From positions 1 through 64,000 of the forward strand of contig JAFEBS010000011.1 of NCBI GenBank assembly GCA_018242525.1: 64,000 nt of DNA, in the 5' to 3' direction. Below are positions 18,501 to 27,064 of the stretch, one piece after another. Under the pieces are notes generated by a model. It saw nothing but the letters and a program-made list of their open reading frames with translations. It was not told the origin of the DNA and ran no database searches. Within the stretch, counting starts at the first letter, position 1, and each line of letters begins with the position of its first letter. Made by a program: the position numbers and the translations under genes. Origin of the DNA: Planctomycetota bacterium. Lineage in GTDB: Bacteria; Planctomycetota; Planctomycetia; Planctomycetales; Planctomycetaceae.

Positions 18501-19856
18501 ACCCAGGATGCCGACCCCAAGGTCTTTGAACCGCTGCGCAAGCCGATCAACGATCGCGCCGCCACCTTTCGCAAGTTGCTGGTCGATACCCAGCCTGCTC
18601 ACCTGGCCGCGGTGCTGGAATTCGCCGGGCGGGCTTACCGCCGACCCCTGGTTCCCGCGGAGACCGCCGAGTTGCGAGACCTGTACGCCCGCCTGCTCGA
18701 GGAGGGGATTTCCCACGAAGATGCGATTCGACTGACCATGGCCCGAGTGCTCGTCGCACCGGCGTTTCTCTATCGCATCGAAAAGCCTGCTGCCGGAACC
18801 CACCAAACGCCGGTTTCGGATTTTGAATTGGCGAGTCGATTAAGCTATTTCCTGTGGTCATCACAGCCGGACGACGAACTGCTGCAGGTCGCTGCGGCTG
18901 GCAAGTTGCATGAAACGGACGTGCTGGTCGCGCAGTTGAGGCGGATGCTGCCAGACCCGCGAACGCGCCGTCTGGCCACGGAATTTGGTTGCCAGTGGCT
19001 GCACATTCGCGACTTTGACCACCTGGACGAAAAGAGCGAACGACACTTCCCAACATTTGCCGCGCTGCGCGGCGCGATGTATGAGGAGTCAATCCTGTTT
19101 TTCACGAATCTGTTCCAGAACGACGGATCCGTGGCGGGAATCCTGGATGCCGACCACACCTTTCTGAACGAGGACCTGGCCAAACACTATGGCATTCCGG
19201 GAGTGAACGGTCCGCAGTGGCGGCGGGTGGATGGTCTGCGGCAGTATGGCCGCGGCGGGATCCTGGGACTTGCCACGACATTGACAATGCAGTCCGGCGC
19301 GTCCCGAACCAGCCCGATCTTGCGTGGGAACTGGATCAGTGAAGTGCTGCTCGGCGAACGCCTGCCCCGCCCCCCGAAGGATGTGCCGCGGCTTCCTGAA
19401 GACGAAACCGCAACCGAAGGATTGACAGTTCGCCAACTGGTGGAAAAACACAGCAGCGACCCCAAGTGTGCCGTTTGTCACCAGCGGATTGATGCCTTCG
19501 GGTTCTCACTGGAAGGGTTTGATGCCATCGGTCGCCGCCGCGACAAGGATCTGGCGGGTCGCGCTATCGAGACCAAAGTCAAGGCGATGGACGGTGCCGA
19601 GTTTGACGGAATCGACGGGCTGAGAAACTATCTCCTCACCGTTCGCCGCGACGCCTTCGTCCGTCAGTTCTGCAAAAAGCTGCTGGGGTACTCGCTGGGA
19701 CGAGCCGTCCAATTATCGGACGAACCATTGTTGGCCGAAATGCAGGCCGAATTGAAGGCCAGGGACTACCGGATCGCGGCCCTGATGGAATCGATCGTCA
19801 AGAGCCGTCAATTTCGGGAAATCCGTGGTGCCCAGCAGCAATCGGGCGACGAATGA
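15597..19856 (+). CDS. large exported cytochrome-like protein, DUF1587/DUF1592/DUF1588/DUF1585 architecture
   Basis: The 1419-residue protein has a signal peptide ending at AQA (residue 30). A 'planctomycete cytochrome C' domain follows, with the haem-binding motif Cys54-His-Glu-Cys57-His58 and distal MPPKDAQQPS. Next come DUF1587 (LRRLSNAEYTYTLRDLTGVD, about 135-200) and a long linker with carbohydrate-binding-like beta segments (about 300-800). The C-terminal series is DUF1595 (FAGRAYRRPLVPAETAELRDLY), DUF1592 (FELASRLSYFLWSSQPDDELL), DUF1588 (DHTFLNEDLAKHYGIP ... RTSPILRGNWISEVLLG) and DUF1585 (CAVCHQRIDAFGFSLEGFD). Biochemical function is not established for the family. The ATG at 15597 has GAGGGA upstream. 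The gene 91 bases downstream encodes its usual DUF1552 partner. Confidence 0.93.
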   Translation: MRVIRTIRKWVIWQLPLIAAALFSLPVAQAQDAAIAALGSKYKSDILPLLSKYCHECHSAKLMEADIDLTTFTSLAEVRKHSEIWQKAGEMLDSAQMPPKDAQQPSDVERKALQQWVRGYLTFEANASSGDPGRVVLRRLSNAEYTYTLRDLTGVDSLSPATEFPIDGAAGEGFTNTGNALVMSPALITKYLDAAKLVTQHAVLLPDGIRFSPSDNPGDWTNEILAKIRDLYRRNSDSGGASRVNLQGIVFDTNDGGRLAVEKYLAATLADREELTAGRKTIAAVARERDLNAKYLGILWDALHDQKPSLLLDQVRNRWKAAKPDQADALAAEIGMWQKGLWKFSSVGHIGKVGGPKAWQEPVTPLVPRQEIRLKLPATDQKEILVYLAAGDAGDGNEHDFVIWEQPRLVAPGRPDLLLRDVRNVYGQLVTRRERILATVSQCLAAAAEAGASETPLELPALAQKNQVEPELLGAWLDYLGIGTGSAVTIDSHLKEKNTSASGYDFIKGWGPPATPNVSANSSDQHVRIPGNMKPHSIAMHPFPTLNVVAGWRSPVAGSFKVDARVQHAHPECGNGVTWSLEVRRGNTRQRLATGVSQGPKEISVGPFENLSIKAGDVVSLVIGPRDANHSCDLTAVDLTLSLADKQWNLARDVSPDILAGNPHSDSFGNAGVWHFYTEPVTSNVGPVIPPGSLLAKWQAAANPQDKQRLAGEIQALLSGQPPETKESPDAVLHQQLSSLNGPLFGQFLKNWLASPTGTVAIAPKSGPDKFAATIGLDPALFGKHPDGSAIDPANLGAKAPAVIEVRLPADLVAGCELVTTGRLDPKSGAEGSTQLTILTARPEGALGLFPTAVSETAGSGPWTSNNRGVSYATPILVNDGSEARKRIEAAMDDFRKLFPSALSYTKIVPVDEVVTLTLYYREDHELVRLMLSDSEQQQLNKLWDELHYVSRDALTLVDAYAQLMEYATQDADPKVFEPLRKPINDRAATFRKLLVDTQPAHLAAVLEFAGRAYRRPLVPAETAELRDLYARLLEEGISHEDAIRLTMARVLVAPAFLYRIEKPAAGTHQTPVSDFELASRLSYFLWSSQPDDELLQVAAAGKLHETDVLVAQLRRMLPDPRTRRLATEFGCQWLHIRDFDHLDEKSERHFPTFAALRGAMYEESILFFTNLFQNDGSVAGILDADHTFLNEDLAKHYGIPGVNGPQWRRVDGLRQYGRGGILGLATTLTMQSGASRTSPILRGNWISEVLLGERLPRPPKDVPRLPEDETATEGLTVRQLVEKHSSDPKCAVCHQRIDAFGFSLEGFDAIGRRRDKDLAGRAIETKVKAMDGAEFDGIDGLRNYLLTVRRDAFVRQFCKKLLGYSLGRAVQLSDEPLLAEMQAELKARDYRIAALMESIVKSRQFREIRGAQQQSGDE

Positions 19857-19946
19857 GCTTGAGAACATAACCGTGGCACACGCAGGTCGCGTGGTCCATA
19901 ACGTAATTGAATCTTGCCGGATCAGCCTCAACCAGGAGTCCAGACA

Positions 19947-21248
19947 ATGAACCATCAGTTTTCGCGACGAACATTCCTGCGTGGCCTGGGTGTCACCATG
20001 GCTCTGCCATGGTTTGAATCCCTGCCCGTCTGGGGTGATGAGCCGACCGGAGCGACGAAGTCGAGTGAAGCTCCCGTCCGCCTGGCGGTTTTGTTTTCCG
20101 GCAACGGCTTTCACAGTCGTGAATGGTGGGCGAAGGGGGAAGGCGCCGGGATGGAACTGGGAAAGGTGCTGGAACCCCTGACCGACTTCCGACAGAAGAT
20201 GCTGTTCATCAAGGGCCTATACAACGCCGAAGCATTGAAGGGGAACATCCACAGTTCGCAAACCGGCAATCTGTTGTCGGGAGCACCGTTGGCTTCCGGC
20301 GGCGAGATTCGATCCGGCACCAGTGTCGATCAGTTGCTGGCTCAACGCTACGGCCATTCGACCCGCGTCCCCAGCCTGGTCCTGGGCTGCGAAAAGTCGA
20401 ACCCGTCCGTCCACAAGAACTATTCGATGCTTTATAGCTCGCACATCTCGTGGACTTCCCCCACCACGCCGACACCGCTGGAACTCTATCCCGCCCTGGC
20501 GTTTGACCGACTGTTTCGCGACGAAGTGCAAAAAGGGGACAAGAGTGTCCTGGATGCAGTGCTGGCCGATGCACGTGATATTCGCCGTCAGATCAGCAAC
20601 CAGGACCAACGGAAATTGGACGAGTACCTCGATTCTGTCCGCGATGTGGAACAGCGGATCGAGAATGCCGGCAAGAAAGGGGAATTGCAGGGCTGGCGTC
20701 CCACTCTCGACAAGCCGAATATCCCCCGTCCGGCAGATGGCATTCCCCAGAACATCGCCGACCACATGCGGCTGATGTGCGACCTGCTGGTGCTCGGATT
20801 CCAGACGGATACCACTCGCATCACGACCCTGAAGCTGAACAACGATCATTCGTCGCTACGGTTCCCGCACCTGGGAGTCGATTACATGATCCATCACCTG
20901 CTGTCACACTCGGACACGGCCGACTGGCTGAAGGTCAACCAGTTCTTCCTCGAGCAATTGGCCTATATTGCCCGCAAACTGGATGCGATCCAGGAAGGCA
21001 GCCGGACCGCGCTTGACAATTCGATGCTGATGTATTGCTCCAGCATGATGACCGGCGGCCACGATGCGACGCAATTGCCCGTGGTCATGGTCGGTGGCGG
21101 CGGCGGCCGGATCCAGACCGGCAAGATCCTGGACTATCGGGACAAGCCCAACCGACAGATGTGCCGCCTGTACCTGTCGATGATGGACAAGATGAATGTT
21201 CACCAGGACAAGTTTGGCGATGCGGTCGAACCACTCAACGAAGTCTGA
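19947..21248 (+). CDS. DUF1552 domain-containing protein, Tat-exported
   Basis: The 433-residue protein starts with a twin-arginine signal (FSRRTFLRGLGVTMALPWFESLP). The mature part follows DUF1552: RLAVLFSGNGFHSREWW, LTDFRQKMLFIKGLYN, HSSQTGNLLSGAPL, TSVDQLLAQRYG and, near the end, NSMLMYCSSMMTGGHDATQLPVVMVGGGGG. The fold is related to DUF1501/alkaline-phosphatase-like proteins, and no reaction is known. It is nearly always encoded next to DUF1592 cytochrome proteins, as here, suggesting a periplasmic complex or pathway. The ATG at 19947 has CAGGAGTCC upstream; the in-frame start at 19914 would precede that site and is rejected. Confidence 0.93.
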   Translation: MNHQFSRRTFLRGLGVTMALPWFESLPVWGDEPTGATKSSEAPVRLAVLFSGNGFHSREWWAKGEGAGMELGKVLEPLTDFRQKMLFIKGLYNAEALKGNIHSSQTGNLLSGAPLASGGEIRSGTSVDQLLAQRYGHSTRVPSLVLGCEKSNPSVHKNYSMLYSSHISWTSPTTPTPLELYPALAFDRLFRDEVQKGDKSVLDAVLADARDIRRQISNQDQRKLDEYLDSVRDVEQRIENAGKKGELQGWRPTLDKPNIPRPADGIPQNIADHMRLMCDLLVLGFQTDTTRITTLKLNNDHSSLRFPHLGVDYMIHHLLSHSDTADWLKVNQFFLEQLAYIARKLDAIQEGSRTALDNSMLMYCSSMMTGGHDATQLPVVMVGGGGGRIQTGKILDYRDKPNRQMCRLYLSMMDKMNVHQDKFGDAVEPLNEV

Positions 21249-21256
21249 CCCCGACT

Positions 21257-21273
21257 CTTCGCTGCCGGCGAAG
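21257..21273 (+). terminator. weak hairpin after DUF1552 gene
   Basis: CTTCGC-TGCCG-GCGAAG can be extended by GACT/AGTC with one bulge. No U-run follows, so it may instead be an RNA-stabilising hairpin. Confidence 0.35.
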
Positions 21274-21416
21274 TAGTCAGAACCCGGGACTGCCGGGCCC
21301 CTTCGCTGGCGATCCGTCGGGAATGCAAGTAATACTCACTTGTTCTGAGAGTGTCCTCCCATCGGATGCGGTATCCAATCATTTGTTGGACAGTTCCTGT
21401 AAAGCGAGCCGCAATC

Positions 21417-22106
21417 ATGCCCATCTCGGTTGTTTGCGAAGACTGTGACAAGAAGTACAGCGTCAAGGACGACATGGCGGGAAAAAAGATTCGCTGCAAG
21501 GAATGCCAGTCGATTCTGGCGGTCCCCGTCCCTGAGGACGACGATCCATTCGAGGGAGTTGACCTGAAAAGCACGGGAAAGACACTGCCCAAGCGTCGCC
21601 GCAGAATCGAGGATGAGGATCATGACGACAGCGATGTCGAAGACTACGACCGTCCGGCGCGACGCACGACCGGCACTCGCTCAAAATCACGATCAAAACG
21701 CCGGCCGCGTGGAGGCGGTATACCGGTGCCAGCGATCATCGTGCTGGCCGGCCAGTCGCTGCTGCTGCTGTTCGGGGGTGTGAATTTACTGGGAGTCATT
21801 GTCATCCCGCAAGCCGCCGGTCCGACCGGTGCTCATCATGCTGGCGCGATTGTGGGAGCACTGATGAGACTCGCGATCACGACAACAGTCCTCGTGGGTC
21901 TGATCAGACGCAGCCAGAACGCACGCACCTGGTCACGTGTGCTGTCTGTCCTCGGGGCGCTGGCCGTGGGATTGGCAGCGTTTGCCAAGCTGGCCACGGG
22001 CGGCGATCTCGTGGAAGTGGTCGTTTTCATCGGCCTGCTCATAACGTATGTCACCATGATCGTCTGCCTCAGCACAGGTTCCGCGGAGGATTGGTACATC
22101 GAGTGA
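21417..22106 (+). CDS. zinc-ribbon membrane protein, hypothetical
   Basis: The 229-residue protein has an N-terminal zinc ribbon (Cys7-x2-Cys10, Cys27-x2-Cys30; CEDCDKKYSVKDDMAGKKIRCKEC) of the MJ0042-like type common in planctomycetes. A charged, disordered linker (about 40-100; runs of Asp/Glu, then Arg/Lys) leads to four hydrophobic helices (IPVPAIIVLAGQSLLLLFGGVNLLG; AGAIVGALMRLAITTTVLVGL; VLSVLGALAVGLAAFAKLA; VVVFIGLLITYVTMIVCL). The ribbon would face the cytoplasm. The function is unknown. The ATG at 21417 was chosen because translation of the upstream 22 codons does not look conserved. Confidence 0.8.
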   Translation: MPISVVCEDCDKKYSVKDDMAGKKIRCKECQSILAVPVPEDDDPFEGVDLKSTGKTLPKRRRRIEDEDHDDSDVEDYDRPARRTTGTRSKSRSKRRPRGGGIPVPAIIVLAGQSLLLLFGGVNLLGVIVIPQAAGPTGAHHAGAIVGALMRLAITTTVLVGLIRRSQNARTWSRVLSVLGALAVGLAAFAKLATGGDLVEVVVFIGLLITYVTMIVCLSTGSAEDWYIE

Positions 22107-22277
22107 GTTGGAAGCCGGAATGGTCCAAGGCCAATGCACTCTACCACAGCATGGTGCAACTTCGCGCGCCTACCCGGGAATAGACCGAACACAACTTGTC
22201 GCGGCTTCGTGGGAACGTCAGGATAGTGGGACTGCTTGTTTTGGTCCTGACCCACCGTTCGCGCTACAGGGACTCTG

Positions 22278-25200
22278 ATGATCGACCGCATTGGTATCGT
22301 GACCTGCATGGTCCTTGTGTCAGCCAGTATTTCCTTCGCAGACGAGCCGACTGACGAGCAGGTCAAATTCTTCGAACAGAAGATTCGGCCTGTGCTCGTG
22401 CAGCACTGCTACAGTTGCCATTCGGTTGCGGCTCATGAGATGAAAAAGCTGCAGGGGCGGCTGTTCCTGGATTCCGCGGAAGGAGTGCTGGATGGAGGCG
22501 AAAGCGGCGCGATCCTGATCAAGGGGAAATCCGCCGAGAGTCCGCTGCTGAAGGCGTTGAAGTACGACGGCTCGGAAATGCCTCCGTCAGGAAAGCTGTC
22601 GGACGAAATCATCGCGGACTTCGCCAAATGGATCGACATGGGGGCTCCCGATCCCCGCAAGGGGGAAAAGACGATCCGCTCCAGGCGAGAAATCAATGTG
22701 GCCGAAGGGCGCACATGGTGGGCTTTTGAGCCGCTGAAAGGAGCGACTCCTCCCGCAGGTTCGGCCATTGACGGGTACGTGTCCGCCGCTCAGCAACAAC
22801 ATGGACTGAAGCCGGTGGGACCGGCCACGAAAGAGGCACTCGTTCGTCGCGCCTATTTCGACTTGATCGGACTTCCCCCCACTCCCGAGCAGGTCAATGC
22901 CTTCGTCAATGACAGTTCGCCCCAGGCCTTTGAAAAGGTGATCGACGAATTGCTCGCGTCACCACGGTACGGTGAGAAGTGGGCTCGACATTGGCTCGAC
23001 ACCGCCCGGTTTGCCGAAAGTGGCGGCTATGAATTCGACGGCTTCCGGCCGGGGGCGTTTCATTATCGAGACTGGGTCATTCGTGCTTTGAATTCGGACC
23101 TCGCCTATGACCAGTTTGTACGCATGCAACTGGCGGGCGACCTGTTGCACCCCGATGACATTGAGGGGGCTGCTGCGACCGGCTTCCTGGTGGCGGGCCC
23201 CTACCCTGGTCAGATTACCGCCAAGACGGTCGAGCGAATCCGGTATGACCAGCTCGACGACATGATGATGACAATCGGCGGTTCCATGCTGGGACTGACC
23301 CTGGGCTGCGTCCGCTGCCACGAACACAAATATGACCCGATTCCCCATCAGGACTACTATGCCCTGGCCGCATCGCTGGCACGGACTTCGCATGGTCCAC
23401 GAACTATGGATCTGGATCCGTCGGTCACCCAGCAGGCGCAGGAGAAGCATCAGCGTGACCACGAACCGCTGGTCGCCGCCTTGAAGACCTTTGCAGCGAA
23501 AGACCTGCCAGCAAAGTTCGAAGCTTGGCGCGCCGCCGACTTGCCTCGTCAGCCAGAGGCTCCGCGGTGGCAGATCATGGAACCAGTCTCGATGACCGCC
23601 GAACGTTCCTGGCTGAAGGAACTGCCGGGCGGAATCATCGCGCATGATGGTTTACTGACTCCCGGTCTGAAACTGCGCCAGCGCGGGCAGCAGCGTTCGG
23701 TCAGGAACGAGGAACAGTATCAGATCACCCTGCACACGCACCAGAAAAACATTGCCTCAATTCGGCTGGATGCATTCACGGACAAGTCACTGCCACAACG
23801 CGGTCCCGGGCTGAATGGCGACGGCAGCTTTCAATTGGGCGAAATCACCGTCACGGCGAAGCCGCTGGACCCCAATCTGAAGGACGCACCCCAGGAACTC
23901 AAATTGAAAGCCGTCTTCGCGGCGCAGGCGGATGATGGCCAACCCGTGACGAATGCGGTCGACGGAAAGCCTGGAACGGCCTGGATCGTTCGGACCACGG
24001 CCAAGAGAGACAACGCCGCAGTCTTTGAGTTGGAGACTCCTCTGGCGGGATTCGCGGGTGGAACCGAATTGCTGGTTCACCTGCAGTTCCGTGACCTGGG
24101 AATCGGTCGATTGCGGCTGTCTTTCAGCACCGAACCGAACCCGGCCACCTGGGCCGGCGATTTCGTCCCGCAGCACGTCGGAGAAATCCGGGCGATCCTG
24201 GCTGCGAATGGCAACACGCTGCCAGATTCGCTCCGCGAATCCATGGTCCGCTGGTTCGCTCCCTTTGACGTGGAGACCGCGAAGGTTTTTCAAGCGGTTC
24301 GCAACCACGCCGCCACGCTGCCTCGCCCCAATCTTTCGGAAGTTTATACGACCGTGGCCGGCGGACAGGACGTCTATTTCCTGCGTCGTGGCGAAGTGGA
24401 CAACAAGCAGGGGAAGGCCGAACCGGGATTCGTTCAGGTCTTGTGGCGTGCCGACGGCCCCGCCGTCCCTGCCAAGACTCAACCGGAGACCGATCCGCGT
24501 GTCGCCCTGGCCGACTGGATCACCAGCATGGATCGTGGGGCTGGTCCGCTGCTGGCACGTGTCATGGTCAACCGGTTGTGGCAGCATCATTTCGGCCGCG
24601 GGCTGGTGGGAACCCCGAACGATTTCGGCGTCCAGGGAGACCGGCCCACTCATCCCGAACTTCTCGAATGGCTCGCTCAGGAACTGGTCCGGAACGGGTG
24701 GAGACTGAAGCCGCTCCACAAGCAGATGATGCTGAGTGCGGTGTATCAACAGTCTCACGGCGTCAACGAGGAAAACATCAAGCTCGATCCCGCCAATCGT
24801 TACCTGTGGCATTTTCAGACGCGTCGACTGGACGCTGAATTGATCCGCGATTCGCTGCTTGCTGTCGGTGGAAATCTGGACCTGACGATGTACGGACCCA
24901 GCATCCTGGACAACACGCCGCGACGCAGCGTCTATCTGCGTGTGAAACGAAGCGAACTGTTGCCGATCATGACGATGTTCGACGCTCCGGAACCGACGCA
25001 AAGCATCGGGGAACGGGTCAGCACGACCGTTCCGACGCAGGCGTTGGCGATGATGAATTCGCCATTCGTGCGTCAACAGGCCGAAAAGCTGGCGGCGCGC
25101 ATTCGACCGGCGAACGACGTTCCCGTCAACACGGCGGTCGATCGAGCCTATCAAATCGCGTTCTCACGCCTGCCCACCGACGTTGAACGCAGCCGGATGA

Positions 25201-25322
25201 TCGCTTTTATCGAAACACAGGCGACCGCAATGGGGGGAGACATGAACGAAGCCACGCGGAAAGCGGTGATCGAATTCTGCCACGTGCTGCTGTGTCTGAA
25301 TGAGTTCGTGTACGTGGACTGA
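22278..25322 (+). CDS. exported PSD1/DUF1549/DUF1553 cytochrome-like protein
   Basis: The 1014-residue protein has a signal peptide (MIDRIGIVTCMVLVSASISFA). A PSD1 cytochrome domain follows, with Cys44-Tyr-Ser-Cys47-His48 and the LDSAEGVLDGGESG ... SEMPPSGKLSD pattern. DUF1549 spans about residues 165-375: VRRAYFDLIGLPPTPEQV, SPRYGEKWARHWLDTARFAESGGYE, and a second CxxCH in CVRCHEHKYDPIPHQDYYAL. The middle (about 450-640) looks like a carbohydrate-binding or discoidin-like insert, and DUF1553 covers about 745-1000 (ARVMVNRLWQHHFGRGLVGTPNDFG). Such genes are usually followed by a DUF1501 gene; here a pyrimidine gene follows instead, so the usual partner is absent locally. Confidence 0.92.
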   Translation: MIDRIGIVTCMVLVSASISFADEPTDEQVKFFEQKIRPVLVQHCYSCHSVAAHEMKKLQGRLFLDSAEGVLDGGESGAILIKGKSAESPLLKALKYDGSEMPPSGKLSDEIIADFAKWIDMGAPDPRKGEKTIRSRREINVAEGRTWWAFEPLKGATPPAGSAIDGYVSAAQQQHGLKPVGPATKEALVRRAYFDLIGLPPTPEQVNAFVNDSSPQAFEKVIDELLASPRYGEKWARHWLDTARFAESGGYEFDGFRPGAFHYRDWVIRALNSDLAYDQFVRMQLAGDLLHPDDIEGAAATGFLVAGPYPGQITAKTVERIRYDQLDDMMMTIGGSMLGLTLGCVRCHEHKYDPIPHQDYYALAASLARTSHGPRTMDLDPSVTQQAQEKHQRDHEPLVAALKTFAAKDLPAKFEAWRAADLPRQPEAPRWQIMEPVSMTAERSWLKELPGGIIAHDGLLTPGLKLRQRGQQRSVRNEEQYQITLHTHQKNIASIRLDAFTDKSLPQRGPGLNGDGSFQLGEITVTAKPLDPNLKDAPQELKLKAVFAAQADDGQPVTNAVDGKPGTAWIVRTTAKRDNAAVFELETPLAGFAGGTELLVHLQFRDLGIGRLRLSFSTEPNPATWAGDFVPQHVGEIRAILAANGNTLPDSLRESMVRWFAPFDVETAKVFQAVRNHAATLPRPNLSEVYTTVAGGQDVYFLRRGEVDNKQGKAEPGFVQVLWRADGPAVPAKTQPETDPRVALADWITSMDRGAGPLLARVMVNRLWQHHFGRGLVGTPNDFGVQGDRPTHPELLEWLAQELVRNGWRLKPLHKQMMLSAVYQQSHGVNEENIKLDPANRYLWHFQTRRLDAELIRDSLLAVGGNLDLTMYGPSILDNTPRRSVYLRVKRSELLPIMTMFDAPEPTQSIGERVSTTVPTQALAMMNSPFVRQQAEKLAARIRPANDVPVNTAVDRAYQIAFSRLPTDVERSRMIAFIETQATAMGGDMNEATRKAVIEFCHVLLCLNEFVYVD

Positions 25323-25374
25323 TTTGCATTTCCGCCGCGCCGCACAAGGCACACCCTGATCCACTGGAGACTTC

Positions 25375-26703
25375 ATGCGTACGTTGATTACCGGAGCCAC
25401 CTGCGTCCTGCCAAGCGGGCTGACGAAAGCCAGCGTCCTGATTGATGGCGACCGAATTCTCGACATCAATCCCCCGGCAACGGCCGCTGTCGACGAACGG
25501 GTTCACGCAGACGGTTTGCATTTAATCCCGGGAGTCGTCGACGACCAGGTCCATTTCCGCGAACCGGGACTGACTCACAAGGAAGACCTGCGAACCGCGT
25601 CGCGCGCCTGTGCGAAGGGCGGAGTCACTTCGTTCCTGGAAATGCCCAACACCAATCCGACGACGACGACCTGCGAGCGTCTGTCCGAAAAGCTGGAATT
25701 AGCGTCTGGAAAATGCCTGGTCAATTACGGCTTCTACATCGGGGCCACGCCGACCAACGTCGCGGAACTGATCCAGGCTCGACGAACTCCGGGAATCAAG
25801 ATTTTCATTGGTTCGAGTACGGGTGATCTGCTGGTGGATGAGCAGTCGGCTCTGGAACAGATCTTTGCGGAGACGACGTTGCCGATTTGTGCTCACTGCG
25901 AAGATGAAAGCACGGTCCGGGCGAATCGTGAAGCACTTGGCGGGGGCCGCCATTTGGAAGACCATTCCCGGATTCGCGACGAGCGGGCGGCCGTGATCGC
26001 CGTCCGCCGGGTCTTGGACCTGTCATTTCGTCACAATCACCGTTTCCACGTGCTGCACGTGTCGACCGGCGCGGAAACGGAACTGCTGCGAGATCATCGC
26101 GGGTTGATCACAGGTGAAGCCTGCCCGCATCACCTGTTCTTTAATGTCGATGACTACGCACGTCTCGGTTCACTGGTCCAGATGAATCCCTCCATCAAGA
26201 CCGCGGCCGACAATGCCGCACTCTGGGCCGCCCTGCGCGACGGACGCCTGCAGGTGATCGCCACCGACCATGCCCCGCATACGCTCGAAGAAAAGCAGCA
26301 ACCGTATCCCAAGTCCCCCTCGGGATTGCCCGCCGTCGAAAACTCGCTGGCATTGATGCTGGACAGTGCTCATCGCGGGCTGTGTACGTTGGAACAGGTG
26401 GTGCACTGGATGTGTGACGCTCCGGCCCGCGTCTGGGACATGGTCGGCAAAGGTCGCATTGCGGCTGGCTATGATGCGGATCTGGTGCTGGTGGATCTCA
26501 ACCGGACGAAAACGATTCTCAATGCCGAGCAGGAAACAAAGTGCCGGTGGAGTCCCTGGAATGGTACTGCGCTGACGGGTTGGCCCGTCCGAACCTGGGT
26601 CATGGGTCAGACGGTCTTTCAGGACGGCAAAATCGACGACACGATTCGCGGAACGGAAATCCAGTTTGACCACGATCGTGGCGGTTACTGGAAGACGGCG
26701 TGA
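25375..26703 (+). CDS. pyrC: dihydroorotase, class I-like (QxH metal-site variant)
   Basis: The 442-residue cytosolic amidohydrolase closes carbamoyl-aspartate to dihydroorotate in pyrimidine synthesis. Recognisable sites are the strand-1 motif [10 protein letters not shown] (Gln58, His60, Arg62), the carboxylated lysine [11 protein letters not shown] (Lys142), CAHCEDE (His174), FHVLHVST (His228), GEACPHHL and the catalytic ATDHAPH (Asp298). The first ligand of the usual HxH pair is Gln58 here; from memory the same [14 protein letters not shown] stretch occurs in Bacteroidetes-type dihydroorotases, so activity is likely retained. Allantoinase is less likely because the substrate-binding FREPG and MPNT motifs are those of dihydroorotase. 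It starts 52 bases after the cytochrome gene, with CACTGGAGACTTC upstream. Confidence 0.9.
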   Translation: MRTLITGATCVLPSGLTKASVLIDGDRILDINPPATAAVDERVHADGLHLIPGVVDDQVHFREPGLTHKEDLRTASRACAKGGVTSFLEMPNTNPTTTTCERLSEKLELASGKCLVNYGFYIGATPTNVAELIQARRTPGIKIFIGSSTGDLLVDEQSALEQIFAETTLPICAHCEDESTVRANREALGGGRHLEDHSRIRDERAAVIAVRRVLDLSFRHNHRFHVLHVSTGAETELLRDHRGLITGEACPHHLFFNVDDYARLGSLVQMNPSIKTAADNAALWAALRDGRLQVIATDHAPHTLEEKQQPYPKSPSGLPAVENSLALMLDSAHRGLCTLEQVVHWMCDAPARVWDMVGKGRIAAGYDADLVLVDLNRTKTILNAEQETKCRWSPWNGTALTGWPVRTWVMGQTVFQDGKIDDTIRGTEIQFDHDRGGYWKTA

Positions 26704-27064
26704 TTCCGGACAGGGGTGGCAGTCTGAAAGCAAAGCAAAGAAAGCGACAACTCTGACGACGAGAAACGTCCGATTCACAATTCATTTACGCAACGTGCGA
26801 TGTCGTCGATATCCGCAGTGATTCGTGTGCTGAAACATCAGCCGGATCCTCTCCACTGACAGTGCCCTGGTCGCCGTCCGTCGCCGTCCCGACACGGGTA
26901 TACTGTCCCGGCAGGGCGTGGTATCATTCTCAAGCCTAAAAGTTCACACCCTGCCGAAGCACAGTCCATGAATCCTACCACCGTTTGATCCCTCCCGTGC
27001 AGTCGCCGGTTCGCCAGTGCATCCAGTCGCACACCGAAGCTGGCAAACAACCAAAAGCGTTCTG
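26704..27064. other. intergenic, probable promoter region
   Basis: This is 361 bases without a credible gene. A TATACT hexamer lies at 26899-26904, but no matching -35 was found at normal spacing. No repeat was recognised. Confidence 0.3.
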
